A model generated the notes under the pieces. That model saw nothing but the letters and a program-made list of their open reading frames with translations. It did no database searches and had not been told where the DNA came from. The translations under genes and the position numbers were made by a program. DNA of 64,000 nt from Puia sp. (GTDB taxonomy: Bacteria; Bacteroidota; Bacteroidia; Chitinophagales; Chitinophagaceae), in NCBI GenBank assembly GCA_031292515.1, contig JARLGZ010000037.1, positions 1 to 64,000 of the forward strand, read 5' to 3'. This document shows, piece by piece, positions 35,371-44,284 of the stretch (its first letter is position 1; the number at the start of each line of letters is the position of its first letter).

Positions 35371-36858
35371 TTACAACACTTTATCCTTTGTTAAGACATC
35401 GTTTACCGTGCGCCAGATACCCAGCGGGTTGTCATTCTTCAACGCGTCCGGCAGCAGGGCATCGGGCCATCCCTGGAAACAGAGAGGCCTTACGAAACGT
35501 TTGATGCCGTCCGCGCCCACGGAGCTGAAACGGCTATCTGTAGTCGCCGGGAAAGGACCTCCATGCTGCATGGCCAGCCCTACCCTTACGCCGGTAGGCA
35601 CTCCATTCACGATCAGCCGGCCGCAGATGTGCTGCACGGCATTGACCAGGGCTTCCTGGCCGCGAAGATCGTTTTCGGTGGCCATCAGGGTCGAAGTCAG
35701 CTGACCTTCCAGGTGAGTGGCCACCCTCGTCATTTCGGCGGTGTCCTTGCAACGGATCACGATCGAATAGGGGCCGAATACTTCCTGGTGCAGGAGCGGG
35801 TTGTTAAAGAATGCTGTTGCCGTGGCAGAGGCGATCGTAGGGGCGCCCTGGCTTTCTCCGGGTTTCGTTTCGGAGACGGCGACGGTTGTCACGCCTTCCT
35901 GTGAAAGCGCGGCCGCCCTCTTCTCGGTAAAAGCCCTGGCGATGCCCGGATGCAGCATCGTACCGGGTTTCAGCTCCCGGATCTTTGCGGATAAAGCATC
36001 TACAAAGATATTCAGGTCTTCATTGTCGACGCCGATCAGCAGCCCCGGGTTCGTGCAGAATTGCCCGGTATCCTGGGTTATCGAAGCGGCATACATGCCC
36101 GCGACTTCTTTCGCGGATTGCTTCATTTTTTCGGGAAGCAAAAAAACGGGGTTGATGCTTCCCATTTCCGAAAAGACGGGGATAGGTTCCTTTCGCTGGT
36201 TGGCCCAGTCGAAAAGGGCTTTGCCTCCGCCATAGGAACCGGTGAAGCCGACTGCCTTTGTATAATCATGCATGACCAGGGCCTTGCCGACTTCAAAAGA
36301 AGCGCCGTGTATATGCGCGAAAACGCCCTTCGGCAGCCCGCATTTAGCGGCGGCTTTCGAAATGGCGCCGGCGACCAGTTCGGAGGTCTCGCCATGCGCA
36401 GGGTGCGCCTTGACGATCACCGGGCAGCCTGCTGCCAAAGCCGTAGCCGTATCGCCCCCTGCCGTGGAATAGGCATAGGGGAAATTGCTGGCGCCAAAGA
36501 CGACGACGGGCCCCAGGCCGACCTGTATCTTGCGGATATCGGGCTTAAACACGGCCGGATCCGTACCCGCCGTGTCGATCCGCGCTTCCAGCCAGTTGCC
36601 TGCTTCACAAGCCGCCGCATAGCTGGTCAGCTGAAATATAGTGCGTGCCCTCTCCCCGCGCAGCCTGGCTTCGGGCAGATGGGTCTCCTCCATGGTTTTG
36701 TGGATTAGCGTATCGCCCAGGGCTTCTATTTCCGCGGCGATCGTGCGCATAAATTGCGCCCGGTCTTTCAGGCTCGATTTCCGGAACGATTGAAAAGCCT
36801 GCCATGCATCCCGAAGCGCCTGATCTACTTCCTGTACTGTTGAGTCCTTGAATATCAT
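35371..36858 (-). CDS. Alpha-ketoglutaric semialdehyde dehydrogenase
   Basis: 495 residues of the aldehyde dehydrogenase fold in its KGSADH subgroup: an early VVVFGASNFPYAYSTAGGDTA motif, catalytic Glu in SEMGSINPVFLLP, catalytic Cys in DTGQFCTNPG, and the C-terminal PATTDSRFSSVG. It oxidises 2,5-dioxopentanoate to 2-oxoglutarate with NAD(P), the last step of non-phosphorylating pentose, uronate or hydroxyproline degradation. No partner genes of those routes are adjacent. It lies 29 bp after rimO on the same strand. Confidence 0.88.
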   Translation of the reverse strand: MIFKDSTVQEVDQALRDAWQAFQSFRKSSLKDRAQFMRTIAAEIEALGDTLIHKTMEETHLPEARLRGERARTIFQLTSYAAACEAGNWLEARIDTAGTDPAVFKPDIRKIQVGLGPVVVFGASNFPYAYSTAGGDTATALAAGCPVIVKAHPAHGETSELVAGAISKAAAKCGLPKGVFAHIHGASFEVGKALVMHDYTKAVGFTGSYGGGKALFDWANQRKEPIPVFSEMGSINPVFLLPEKMKQSAKEVAGMYAASITQDTGQFCTNPGLLIGVDNEDLNIFVDALSAKIRELKPGTMLHPGIARAFTEKRAAALSQEGVTTVAVSETKPGESQGAPTIASATATAFFNNPLLHQEVFGPYSIVIRCKDTAEMTRVATHLEGQLTSTLMATENDLRGQEALVNAVQHICGRLIVNGVPTGVRVGLAMQHGGPFPATTDSRFSSVGADGIKRFVRPLCFQGWPDALLPDALKNDNPLGIWRTVNDVLTKDKVL

Positions 36859-36887
36859 AAAGAATGGTTTTGCCGGTTATACTGCCA

Positions 36888-38195
36888 TTATACTACTTCT
36901 CCCTCCAGGTCATAATCATAAGCCTTGGTGATCTTCACATTTATAAAATCACCCGGCTGTAGCTTTCTGTCTGAATGAATGATAACCTCGTTGTCTACTT
37001 CGACAGAATCGAATTCGGTGCGACCCAGATAGCGGCCAGCCTCTTTTTTGTCGACCAGCGTCCTGAAGACGCAGCCCAGTTTTTCCTGGTTTTTCCCGTA
37101 GGAGATCTCCTGCTGCACTTCCATGATCTCTTCGGCCCTCCGCTGTTTCTCTTCGGCAGGGATCGTATCCTCCAGTTCATAAGCGCCTGTGCCTTCTTCA
37201 TGGGAATAGGTAAAGATCCCCACGCGGTCAAAGCGGTGCTCGCGGAGAAAATCCTTCAGCTCTTCAACATCTTCCTGCGTTTCGCCCGGGAAACCCGCGA
37301 TCAGCGTCGTCCGGAGACAGATGCCCGGCACCCGCTCCCGGATCGTGTGGATGAGCTCGTTCATCTCCGCACGGGTGATCTGTCTGCGCATGGCTTTCAG
37401 CATCCGGTCACTGGCATGCTGCAGAGGCATGTCCAGGTAATTGCAGATATTGTCACGTTCCCGGATCACATCGAGGATTTCGAGGGGAAATTTTGAAGGA
37501 TATGCATAATGAAGACGGATCCACTCCAACCCTTTTACATCGGCCAGGCGGTTCAGCAGTTCGGGCAACATCCTCTTCTTGTAAAGATCCAGTCCATAGT
37601 AGGTCAGTTCCTGCGCGATCAGCAGGATCTCCTTTACTCCCCTCCTCACCAGGCTCTCGGCTTCCCTCACCAGTTCTTCGACAGGCCGGCTCACATGGCT
37701 GCCACGCATCAGGGGGATTGCGCAGAAGGCGCAGGTCCGGTTGCATCCCTCGGCTATCTTCAGGTAGGCATAGTGGCCGGGAGTGGCCAGCAAGCGCTCT
37801 CCTACCAGTTCAGTCTTGTAATCCGCCTCGAATTTCTTCAGCATCAGGGGTAGCTCCATCGTGCCGAACCAGGCGTCGACTTCCGGGATCTCTTTGGCAA
37901 GATCTTCACGGTAGCGATGGCTGAGACAGCCCGTCACATAGACCTTGTCGAGCTTCCCTTTTTTCTTCAGGGATACCTGCTCCAGGATCGTGTTCACGGA
38001 CTCCTCCTTGGCCTTGTCGATAAAGCCGCAGGTATTCACAACGACGATATTATGGTCCTTCTTCGTATTCTCGTGGACGGTGTCTATATTGTTGGCAAGC
38101 AGCTGGCCGCTCAGCACCTCGCTGTCGACCATATTTTTACTGCACCCAAGCGTGATGATATTTACCTTGTCCTTCTTTAAAGTCTTCGTCTTCAT
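36888..38195 (-). CDS. rimO: Ribosomal protein uS12 methylthiotransferase
   Basis: 435 residues from ATG 38195. The N-terminal MTTase domain starts VNIITLGCSKNMVDSEVL with [4Fe-4S] cysteines, the radical-SAM cluster site is CNRTCAFCAIP, followed by MRGSHVSRPVEE, and a C-terminal TRAM domain ends the protein (FINVKITKAYDYDLEGEVV-like). It adds a methylthio group to an aspartate of ribosomal protein S12. The ATG is chosen because an exact -7 box (38206-38213) lies just upstream, leaving a very short leader. Divergent from nhaA. Confidence 0.93.
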   Translation of the reverse strand: MKTKTLKKDKVNIITLGCSKNMVDSEVLSGQLLANNIDTVHENTKKDHNIVVVNTCGFIDKAKEESVNTILEQVSLKKKGKLDKVYVTGCLSHRYREDLAKEIPEVDAWFGTMELPLMLKKFEADYKTELVGERLLATPGHYAYLKIAEGCNRTCAFCAIPLMRGSHVSRPVEELVREAESLVRRGVKEILLIAQELTYYGLDLYKKRMLPELLNRLADVKGLEWIRLHYAYPSKFPLEILDVIRERDNICNYLDMPLQHASDRMLKAMRRQITRAEMNELIHTIRERVPGICLRTTLIAGFPGETQEDVEELKDFLREHRFDRVGIFTYSHEEGTGAYELEDTIPAEEKQRRAEEIMEVQQEISYGKNQEKLGCVFRTLVDKKEAGRYLGRTEFDSVEVDNEVIIHSDRKLQPGDFINVKITKAYDYDLEGEVV

Positions 38196-38205
38196 ATTTA
38201 GTCCG

Positions 38206-38213
38206 CAAAGGTA
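38206..38213 (-). promoter_or_regulatory. -7 box of rimO
   Basis: Minus-strand TACCTTTG matches TAnnTTTG exactly. The predicted transcript start is ~38199, four or five bases before ATG 38195, so the mRNA would be nearly leaderless. Confidence 0.45.
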
Positions 38214-38234
38214 ACAAGAATGAACCAATCTCTT

Positions 38235-38242
38235 TATATTTG
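38235..38242 (+). promoter_or_regulatory. -7 box of nhaA
   Basis: Plus-strand TATATTTG matches TAnnTTTG exactly, 6 bp before ATG 38249. Transcription would begin at or next to the start codon. Confidence 0.45.
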
Positions 38243-38248
38243 GGATAT

Positions 38249-39433
38249 ATGACAGGAACCCGGCTTACAAAACTTTTCAGGGAGTTTTTTGAGAGCGAGC
38301 GCACCGGCGGCCTTTTGCTTATTTTTTTCACGGTGGCTTCTGTTATCATCAGCAATACCTCGCTAAGCCCGGGCTATCTTCATTTCTGGCATTTGAACGC
38401 AGATCTGTCCTTTGGAAGCGTACACCTCGACCATTCGATCGGTCATTGGGTCAATGATGGCCTGATGAGCATTTTCTTTCTCCTGGTGGGCCTGGAAATC
38501 GAGCGGGAACTCTATATAGGCGAACTTACCGACTTCAAACGGGCCCTCCTGCCGATCGTCGCCGCCATCGGGGGCATGCTGGTACCGGCAGCCATTCATT
38601 TCCTTTTTAACCAGGGCAGCCCCACGCAGGCCGGTATCGGGATCCCTATGGCCACGGATATCGCATTTGCCCTCGGTATCCTGTCGTTGCTGGGCAACAA
38701 AGTACCTGCATCGGTCAAAATCTTCCTCACCGCATTGGCCATCATCGACGACCTGGGCGCCGTGCTGATTATCGCTATCTTTTATACCAGGGGCTTTTCC
38801 CTGTTGTATTTTATTGCCGCCATGGCCGTCTTCGCCGGTCTGCTCCTCCTGAACCGGCTTAAGGTGACCAGGCTGGTGTTTTATATCGTTCCGGGGATCT
38901 TTATGTGGTATTTTATGATGCAGTCGGGGATTCATGCCACCGTCAGCGGGGTTTTGCTGGCCTTTGCCGTTCCCTTTCCCAAAAAGGCGGCGGACCACGA
39001 TAACCCCTCCTACAGACTTCAGCATCTGCTTCACAAGCCTGTGGCTTTTCTGATCCTCCCGATTTTCGCCATGGCCAATACGGGTATCGAACTGGGTTCC
39101 GGATGGTATAACAGCCTGCTGACAAAGAATAGTCTCGGTATTCTTTTGGGGCTTGTGGCCGGCAAACCATTGGGAGTGCTTTTATTTTGCGCGCTGTCCG
39201 TCCGCGCGGGCTGGTGCAGCCTGCCAGGCGATATGAAATGGGGGCAATTGCTTGGCGCGGGGCTGCTGGCGGGTATAGGCTTTACGATGTCGATATTTAT
39301 CACGAACCTGGCATTCGAAGACGCTGACCTGGTCGGGTTTTCGAAGATATCCATTCTTGCCGCCTCGATCCTGGCAAGTCTCTTCGGTTTTTTCTTCCTG
39401 GCCGCGCAAAAAAACAAAACCACGTCGCTTTAG
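38249..39433 (+). CDS. nhaA: NhaA-type Na+/H+ antiporter
   Basis: 394 residues from ATG 38249, about 12 spans. NhaA markers: RLTKLFREFFESERTGG head, NDGLMSIFFLLVGLEIERE, and the ion-binding aspartate pair in ALAIIDDLGAVLIIAIFYT, plus MATDIAFALGIL. It exchanges internal sodium for external protons in the inner membrane. A -7 box ends 6 bp before the ATG, suggesting a leaderless transcript. An upstream in-frame TTG (38240) lies inside that box and is unlikely. Confidence 0.92.
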   Translation: MTGTRLTKLFREFFESERTGGLLLIFFTVASVIISNTSLSPGYLHFWHLNADLSFGSVHLDHSIGHWVNDGLMSIFFLLVGLEIERELYIGELTDFKRALLPIVAAIGGMLVPAAIHFLFNQGSPTQAGIGIPMATDIAFALGILSLLGNKVPASVKIFLTALAIIDDLGAVLIIAIFYTRGFSLLYFIAAMAVFAGLLLLNRLKVTRLVFYIVPGIFMWYFMMQSGIHATVSGVLLAFAVPFPKKAADHDNPSYRLQHLLHKPVAFLILPIFAMANTGIELGSGWYNSLLTKNSLGILLGLVAGKPLGVLLFCALSVRAGWCSLPGDMKWGQLLGAGLLAGIGFTMSIFITNLAFEDADLVGFSKISILAASILASLFGFFFLAAQKNKTTSL

Positions 39434-39528
39434 GGAGCGTCCCGGTTTTTCTCCACTTCTACTCCACAACGCCGGCCGGCAAGAAAATATGGCGCCATTT
39501 TTCCGATATTTGCGGGGCAAACGGAAAT

Positions 39529-40008
39529 ATGAGAAAAACGCTGATTTTATTGTTTATGGCCCTATGCCTGGTATCCACGGGATTGAAGGCGCAGTCGGAA
39601 GGGAGTGACTATAAGACCGCCCTGGGTTTGAAATACTATCCCGGAGCGCTGACCCTCAAACACTTTATACAGGACGACAGGGCGCTCGAAGGGCTGCTCA
39701 GTTTCTGGAACTATGGGTTCCGGGTTACCGGTCTTTATGAATTTCATGCAAAGGTCACCGATATCCCGGGAATGAAAGTGTTTCTTGGCCCCGGAGCACA
39801 TATCGGCTCCTGGAATGGCAACTGGCTTCACGATCATCCGAATCGGGCGCAGGGTGTGATGATCGGCATCGACGGGATTGCGGGATTGGACTATAAATTC
39901 AACGGCGCTCCGATAGACCTGAGCCTGGATGCCCAGCCCGCGTTGAATATCATCGGGTATACCTATGTGGATCTCTGGGGCGGGATCGCCATCCGCTATA
40001 CCTTTTAG
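39529..40008 (+). CDS. Small outer-membrane beta-barrel-like protein
   Basis: 159 residues with a signal peptide ending at LKAQ (~residue 22). The mature part has alternating hydrophobic strands with aromatic ends and finishes in a terminal aromatic (AIRYTF), typical of small outer-membrane barrels in Bacteroidota. The domain is unnamed to me (PorT/OmpW-like size). It converges on ftsY with a 6-bp gap. Confidence 0.6.
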   Translation: MRKTLILLFMALCLVSTGLKAQSEGSDYKTALGLKYYPGALTLKHFIQDDRALEGLLSFWNYGFRVTGLYEFHAKVTDIPGMKVFLGPGAHIGSWNGNWLHDHPNRAQGVMIGIDGIAGLDYKFNGAPIDLSLDAQPALNIIGYTYVDLWGGIAIRYTF

Positions 40009-40014
40009 CTGCCC

Positions 40015-40980
40015 TTATTTTTTCTCCAGGCTGAAGAGGCTGTCGACGAATTCATGTTTGTCGAATACCAGGAGGTCTTCCATTTTCTCTCCGACGCCAA
40101 TGAATTTTACAGGGATTTTAAACTGGTTGGCGATCGCCAGTACCACCCCGCCCTTCGCAGTCCCATCCAGCTTGGTAATGGCCAGTGAAGTCACTTCTGT
40201 AGCCGCGGTGAACTGCCGGGCCTGCTCCAGCGCATTCTGCCCGGTCGAGCCGTCCAGGACCAGCAAGACCTCATGTGGCGCATCCGGCATGATCTTCTTG
40301 ATGACCCGGCTGATCTTACCCAATTCTTCCATCAGGTACGCTTTATTGTGCAGACGGCCCGCCGTATCGATAATGACGACATCCGAGCCCCTTGCGACGC
40401 CGCTCTGGACCGTGTCGAAAGCCACCGCACCCGGATCGGATCCCATACCTTGTTTTACGATAGGCACCCCTACCCGTTCACTCCAGATCGTCAGCTGATC
40501 TACCGCCGCCGCGCGAAAAGTATCCGCCGCCCCCAGCAGGACCGATTTTCCCGACTTCTTGAAGTTGTAGGCGAGCTTGCCGATCGTAGTCGTCTTGCCG
40601 ACGCCATTCACCCCCACCACCAGGATGACATAAGGCTTATTACCGGAAGGCGTCGCGAAATCTTTATAGGACTGCTCGGGCGCATCGACGAGAATAGCTT
40701 CTATTTCTTGTTGAAGTATTTTGTTTAATTCAGTTGTATTCAAATATTTATCTGATGCCACTCGGTTTTCTATCTGCTTTATGATACGCAGGGTTGTCTC
40801 GATTCCTACGTCCGCGCTTACCAGCGCGTCTTCCAGGTTGTCGAGGACTTCCTCATCGACCGTACTCTTGCCGGCAATGGCTTTGGTAATCCTGGAAAGA
40901 AATCCCTCTTTTGTCTTTTCGAGGCCTTTGTCCAGGCTTTCCTTTTCTTTCTTTCCGAATAGTTTGTCAAAAAATCCCAT
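40015..40980 (-). CDS. ftsY: Signal recognition particle receptor
   Basis: 321 residues. A short charged N-terminus (KKEKESLDKGLEKTKEG) replaces the long acidic A domain of E. coli. The NG GTPase has G1 GVNGVGKTTTIGKLAY, DTFRAAAVDQL, G3 DTAGR and G4 TKLDGTAKGG, with the membrane-facing GVGE near the end. It receives SRP-bound ribosomes at the membrane. It is the last gene of the rpmB-rpmG-DUF4295-ftsY group, 114 bp after the DUF4295 gene. Confidence 0.94.
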   Translation of the reverse strand: MGFFDKLFGKKEKESLDKGLEKTKEGFLSRITKAIAGKSTVDEEVLDNLEDALVSADVGIETTLRIIKQIENRVASDKYLNTTELNKILQQEIEAILVDAPEQSYKDFATPSGNKPYVILVVGVNGVGKTTTIGKLAYNFKKSGKSVLLGAADTFRAAAVDQLTIWSERVGVPIVKQGMGSDPGAVAFDTVQSGVARGSDVVIIDTAGRLHNKAYLMEELGKISRVIKKIMPDAPHEVLLVLDGSTGQNALEQARQFTAATEVTSLAITKLDGTAKGGVVLAIANQFKIPVKFIGVGEKMEDLLVFDKHEFVDSLFSLEKK

Positions 40981-41094
40981 ACCGCTGCGCCCCCTTTTGG
41001 ATGGAGGACTTTTTTTATACGTTAAAATATAAATATAAATACAAAAAGCCGCCCCTTACTGAGACAGCTTTTGTAAAACTTACTTACCCAAATA

Positions 41095-41268
41095 TTATTT
41101 TTGAGCCAGGTACTCCTTAATCTTGTCCTTGTGTATAATGGACTCCTTAAAAGTATAGGCGCCTGTTTTAGGACTGCGAACAGCCTTGATGACTTTTGTC
41201 CAGTTTTTGGCTTCCGCGGCAGCCTTCGCATCCTTGGTCTTTATAGCGGTTTTTGCAGCTTTTGCCAT
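41095..41268 (-). CDS. DUF4295 small basic protein, Bacteroidota ribosome-associated
   Basis: 57 residues, very basic: MAKAAKTAIKTKDAKAAAEA then WTKVIKAVRSPKTGAYTFKE and an end in KEYLAQK. This is the DUF4295 family, found almost only in Bacteroidota between rpmG and ftsY and likely a ribosomal component. It begins 2 bp after the rpmG stop, so it is co-transcribed. Confidence 0.9.
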   Translation of the reverse strand: MAKAAKTAIKTKDAKAAAEAKNWTKVIKAVRSPKTGAYTFKESIIHKDKIKEYLAQK

Positions 41269-41270
41269 GA

Positions 41271-41453
41271 TTATTTGATTTCTTTATGTACAGTTACTTT
41301 CTTTAAAATGGGGTTGAACTTCTTCAGCTCCAGGCGTTCCGGAGTATTCTTCTTGTTTTTGGTGGTAATATACCGGCTGGTACCGGGCTTACCGCTGGTC
41401 TTATGCTCGGTGCATTCTAAAATCACCTGAACCCGACTTCCTTTCTTGGCCAT
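41271..41453 (-). CDS. rpmG: Ribosomal protein bL33
   Basis: 60 residues: [39 protein letters not shown] and a TVHKEIK end, the full bL33 pattern. Only the first of the zinc-type cysteines remains (ECTEHK), so this is the zinc-independent (C-) form. It lies 35 bp after rpmB and 2 bp before the DUF4295 gene. Confidence 0.96.
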   Translation of the reverse strand: MAKKGSRVQVILECTEHKTSGKPGTSRYITTKNKKNTPERLELKKFNPILKKVTVHKEIK

Positions 41454-41488
41454 AATATGGATGGTTTAGAATAAATTAATCTTTTTCC

Positions 41489-41725
41489 TTAAATCTTTAC
41501 GCCTTCAGCTCTCAATTGCTTTACTACGCTGTACAGACCATTCTTATTGATGGTGCGCAGTCCTTCCGAAGACACTTTCAGGGTGACCCACTTGTCTTCT
41601 TCTGCCAGGAAAAAACGCTTGGTTTGCAAATTCGGCAAAAACCGGCGTTTCGTCTTTATATTTGAGTGCGATATGCTGTTACCCGATATCGGCGACTTGC
41701 CTGTGATCTGACATACTCTAGCCAT
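41489..41725 (-). CDS. rpmB: Ribosomal protein bL28
   Basis: 78 residues: [36 protein letters not shown] and [16 protein letters not shown], typical bL28. First gene of the small ribosomal group. A promoter with -33 and -7 elements and a leader with two hairpins lies upstream (41726-41830). Confidence 0.96.
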   Translation of the reverse strand: MARVCQITGKSPISGNSISHSNIKTKRRFLPNLQTKRFFLAEEDKWVTLKVSSEGLRTINKNGLYSVVKQLRAEGVKI

Positions 41726-41753
41726 GATGCTGGAAATTTACTATTGAAAATGA

Positions 41754-41795
41754 ATGCCTTTTGAAGGGCATCCTAAACCTACTGAGAAATTTAGG
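41754..41795 (-). promoter_or_regulatory. rpmB leader with two hairpins
   Basis: Two inverted repeats in the predicted leader: CCTAAA/TTTAGG (41772-41777 and 41790-41795) and ATGCC/GGCAT (41754-41758 and 41767-41771). Ribosomal-protein leaders often bind their own product, but this is speculative here. 41831-42133, further up, holds no recognisable gene, only one DnaA-box-like site near 41870. Confidence 0.3.
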
Positions 41796-41799
41796 ACTG

Positions 41800-41830
41800 C
41801 AAAGGTCGTGAAATCTATCTAATTAGCAAA
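41800..41830 (-). promoter_or_regulatory. Promoter of the rpmB operon
   Basis: On the minus strand TTTG (41827-41830) is followed after 19 bp by GACCTTTG (41800-41807), one mismatch from TAnnTTTG. This is the Bacteroidota -33/-7 arrangement, giving a leader of ~70 nt before rpmB. Confidence 0.5.
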
Positions 41831-42133
41831 AAGAAATCAAAGTTTTTTAATCTCCTTTTTCAACACCTGTGGATTACGGGCCCTTGGAGATTTCGAAGAC
41901 GTCTTTTTTCCCCATCGGGCCGGCCAGGGACGGTTACCTTGACCAGGTATTCAGCATCCCGGTTTGCGGAGTTGCGATGCCTCCCGCCGACCTATGAATT
42001 CAATCACTTACCGGCACACCCCGGCTGTCCGGAACAGGACTGCTACCTTGCACGGGATCCGGAGGGATGGTATTTAATAATTATTTAATTTCCCGTTGCC
42101 ATTTGCTTTCTACTTTGCACAAAATGGCGCTAA

Positions 42134-44284
42134 ATGACAGAAATGAAGAGAAGAATCATTCTCAGAGACATCAGCTGGTTATCGTTTAATGAAAGAGTAC
42201 TGCAGGAAGCGGCGGATCCCAGCGTTCCCCTGAAAGAAAGGGTAAAGTTCCTGGGGATTTTCTCCAACAATACGGACGAATTCTTCCGCGTCCGCGTGGC
42301 CACCCTGAAAAGAATGGTGGAATACAGCGGCAAATCGAAGATCAACATGCATATGGAGACTTCTCCGGATAAGATCCTGAACGAGATCCAGTCGGTCGTC
42401 CTGGAGCAACAGGACGATTTCAACAGGATCTGGGAATCGATCCGCAAGGAACTGGAAAAGGAAAAGATCTTCCTCGTCACGGAGAAACAACTGGACAAAG
42501 ACCAGCAGAAGTTTATTGTCAGTTATTTCGAGGAGGAAGTCCGTTCCAATATCATTCCGTTGATGATAGAAAGCATCCCGCAATTTCCCTACCTGCGTGA
42601 TAAGTCCATCTATCTCGGCGTGGTGCTGTCCAGGAGAGATGGCAGCATGAAAAGGAAATTTGCGGTGATCGAAGTGCCCAGCCGCATCTCAGGAAGGTTT
42701 GTACTGCTGCCTTCAGCTGTGCCGGAGGAGCGGAAGATCATCCTGCTCGAAGACATCATCCGGTATAACCTCCGGGGCATCTTTTCCTATTTCGGATACG
42801 ACAAATTCGATTCGTGGGTCTTTAAGGTCACACGCGATGCCGAGATCGATATCGACCAGGATGTGTCTACGACTCTTATCCAGAAGATCGAAAAAGGTCT
42901 TAAGAACCGGCGGAAAGGCAAGCCCGTCCGTTTCGTATATGACAAGGAAATGGATGAGGGCCTGCTCGGATACCTGATCAAAAGACTGAACCTGGTCAGG
43001 AAAGGCAACCTGATCCCCGGCGGCAGGATCCATAACTTCAGACATTTCATGGATTTTCCGGATGTATTTCAACGGAAAGGGCAACGGAAAAAACCCTTCC
43101 AGCACCCCTTGCTGGTAAAGACACCCCGGGTCACCGATACCGTCCTCGAACAGGATGTGATGCTCCACTTCCCTTATCACTCCTTTAACCCGGTGATCGA
43201 CATGCTTCGGGAAGCGGCTATTGATCCGAACGTGACTACGATCAAGATCACCTGCTACCGTCTGGCGTCCAATTCGAAGGTGATCAACGCACTGATCAAT
43301 GCCGTCCGGAACGGGAAACACGTGACCGTCATGCTGGAGCTTCGCGCCCGTTTCGACGAGGAGGCCAACCTGGAATGGAAGGAGAGACTGGAAGATGAAG
43401 GCGTAAAAGTGTTGATCGGGATTCCCAACGTAAAAGTGCATGCCAAGATCTGCCTGATCAAAAAGAGGATGAACAATCATACCATTCACTATGGTTTCGT
43501 AAGTACGGGGAACCTCAATGAGAAGACTGCCATGTTCTACGGAGATCATTGCCTGCTCACCTCCAACCGGAATATCATGGCCGATGTGAACCGGCTCTTC
43601 ACCTACCTCGAGAACTGGAAAGACGGTATTGCCCTGCTGAAGACCTGCAAGACACTGATCCCCTGCCCGGTCTCCCTGCGGAGAGAGCTGATGAAGATGA
43701 TCAACCGGGAAATCAAACTGGCAAAGAGCAAGAAGCCGGCAGCTATCACCGTCAAATTAAATTCTCTCTCCGATGAAGAACTGATCGACCGGTTGTATGA
43801 AGCCGCCAGATCGGGTGTGGAGATAAAGCTGATCGTTCGCGGCATCTTTTGCATGCTGAGCGAAAACAGCAAGTTTGTCAAACCGGTTACGGCCATCAGC
43901 ATCCTCGACGAGTATCTCGAACATGCGAGAGTTCTCATCTTTCACAACGGCGGCAAAGAAAAAGTTTTTATATCTTCGGCCGACTGGATGGTAAGGAACC
44001 TCGACCATCGTGTCGAAGCTACCTGTCCGATCCTGGACGAGACGATCCAAAAAGAGCTGAAGGATATACTGGATATTCAGCTTTCGGATAATGTCAAGGC
44101 CCGGTGGCTGGACAATACCCTGCAGAATAAATACAAAAGAGACCAGTCACAGAAGAAGGTTCGTTCCCAGATAGAAATCTATAACTATTTATACCAGAAA
44201 ACGATGAAAAATACCGAACCCGTTCCGTCACAGCAACCCTCGATCATCAACGGCGAAGCCATGCCTGAAACGATGATACCATGA
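42134..44284 (+). CDS. ppk1: Polyphosphate kinase 1
   Basis: 716 residues. The N-domain starts ILRDISWLSFNERVLQEA, followed by NTDEFFRVRVATLKRM, then the two phospholipase-D-like catalytic domains. These include the phosphohistidine in GIPNVKVHAKICLI (~residue 441), the FVSTGNLNEKT segment and the second His in FHNGGKEKVFISSADWM. It makes polyphosphate from ATP, often at the membrane. It overlaps the following exopolyphosphatase by 4 nt (ATGA). Start at 42134; a second ATG is three codons later. Confidence 0.94.
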   Translation: MTEMKRRIILRDISWLSFNERVLQEAADPSVPLKERVKFLGIFSNNTDEFFRVRVATLKRMVEYSGKSKINMHMETSPDKILNEIQSVVLEQQDDFNRIWESIRKELEKEKIFLVTEKQLDKDQQKFIVSYFEEEVRSNIIPLMIESIPQFPYLRDKSIYLGVVLSRRDGSMKRKFAVIEVPSRISGRFVLLPSAVPEERKIILLEDIIRYNLRGIFSYFGYDKFDSWVFKVTRDAEIDIDQDVSTTLIQKIEKGLKNRRKGKPVRFVYDKEMDEGLLGYLIKRLNLVRKGNLIPGGRIHNFRHFMDFPDVFQRKGQRKKPFQHPLLVKTPRVTDTVLEQDVMLHFPYHSFNPVIDMLREAAIDPNVTTIKITCYRLASNSKVINALINAVRNGKHVTVMLELRARFDEEANLEWKERLEDEGVKVLIGIPNVKVHAKICLIKKRMNNHTIHYGFVSTGNLNEKTAMFYGDHCLLTSNRNIMADVNRLFTYLENWKDGIALLKTCKTLIPCPVSLRRELMKMINREIKLAKSKKPAAITVKLNSLSDEELIDRLYEAARSGVEIKLIVRGIFCMLSENSKFVKPVTAISILDEYLEHARVLIFHNGGKEKVFISSADWMVRNLDHRVEATCPILDETIQKELKDILDIQLSDNVKARWLDNTLQNKYKRDQSQKKVRSQIEIYNYLYQKTMKNTEPVPSQQPSIINGEAMPETMIP

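Noticed and set aside
41860-41885. Origin of replication near a DnaA-box-like TGTGGATTA
   Set aside because: Only one imperfect box is present, with no dnaA or box cluster.
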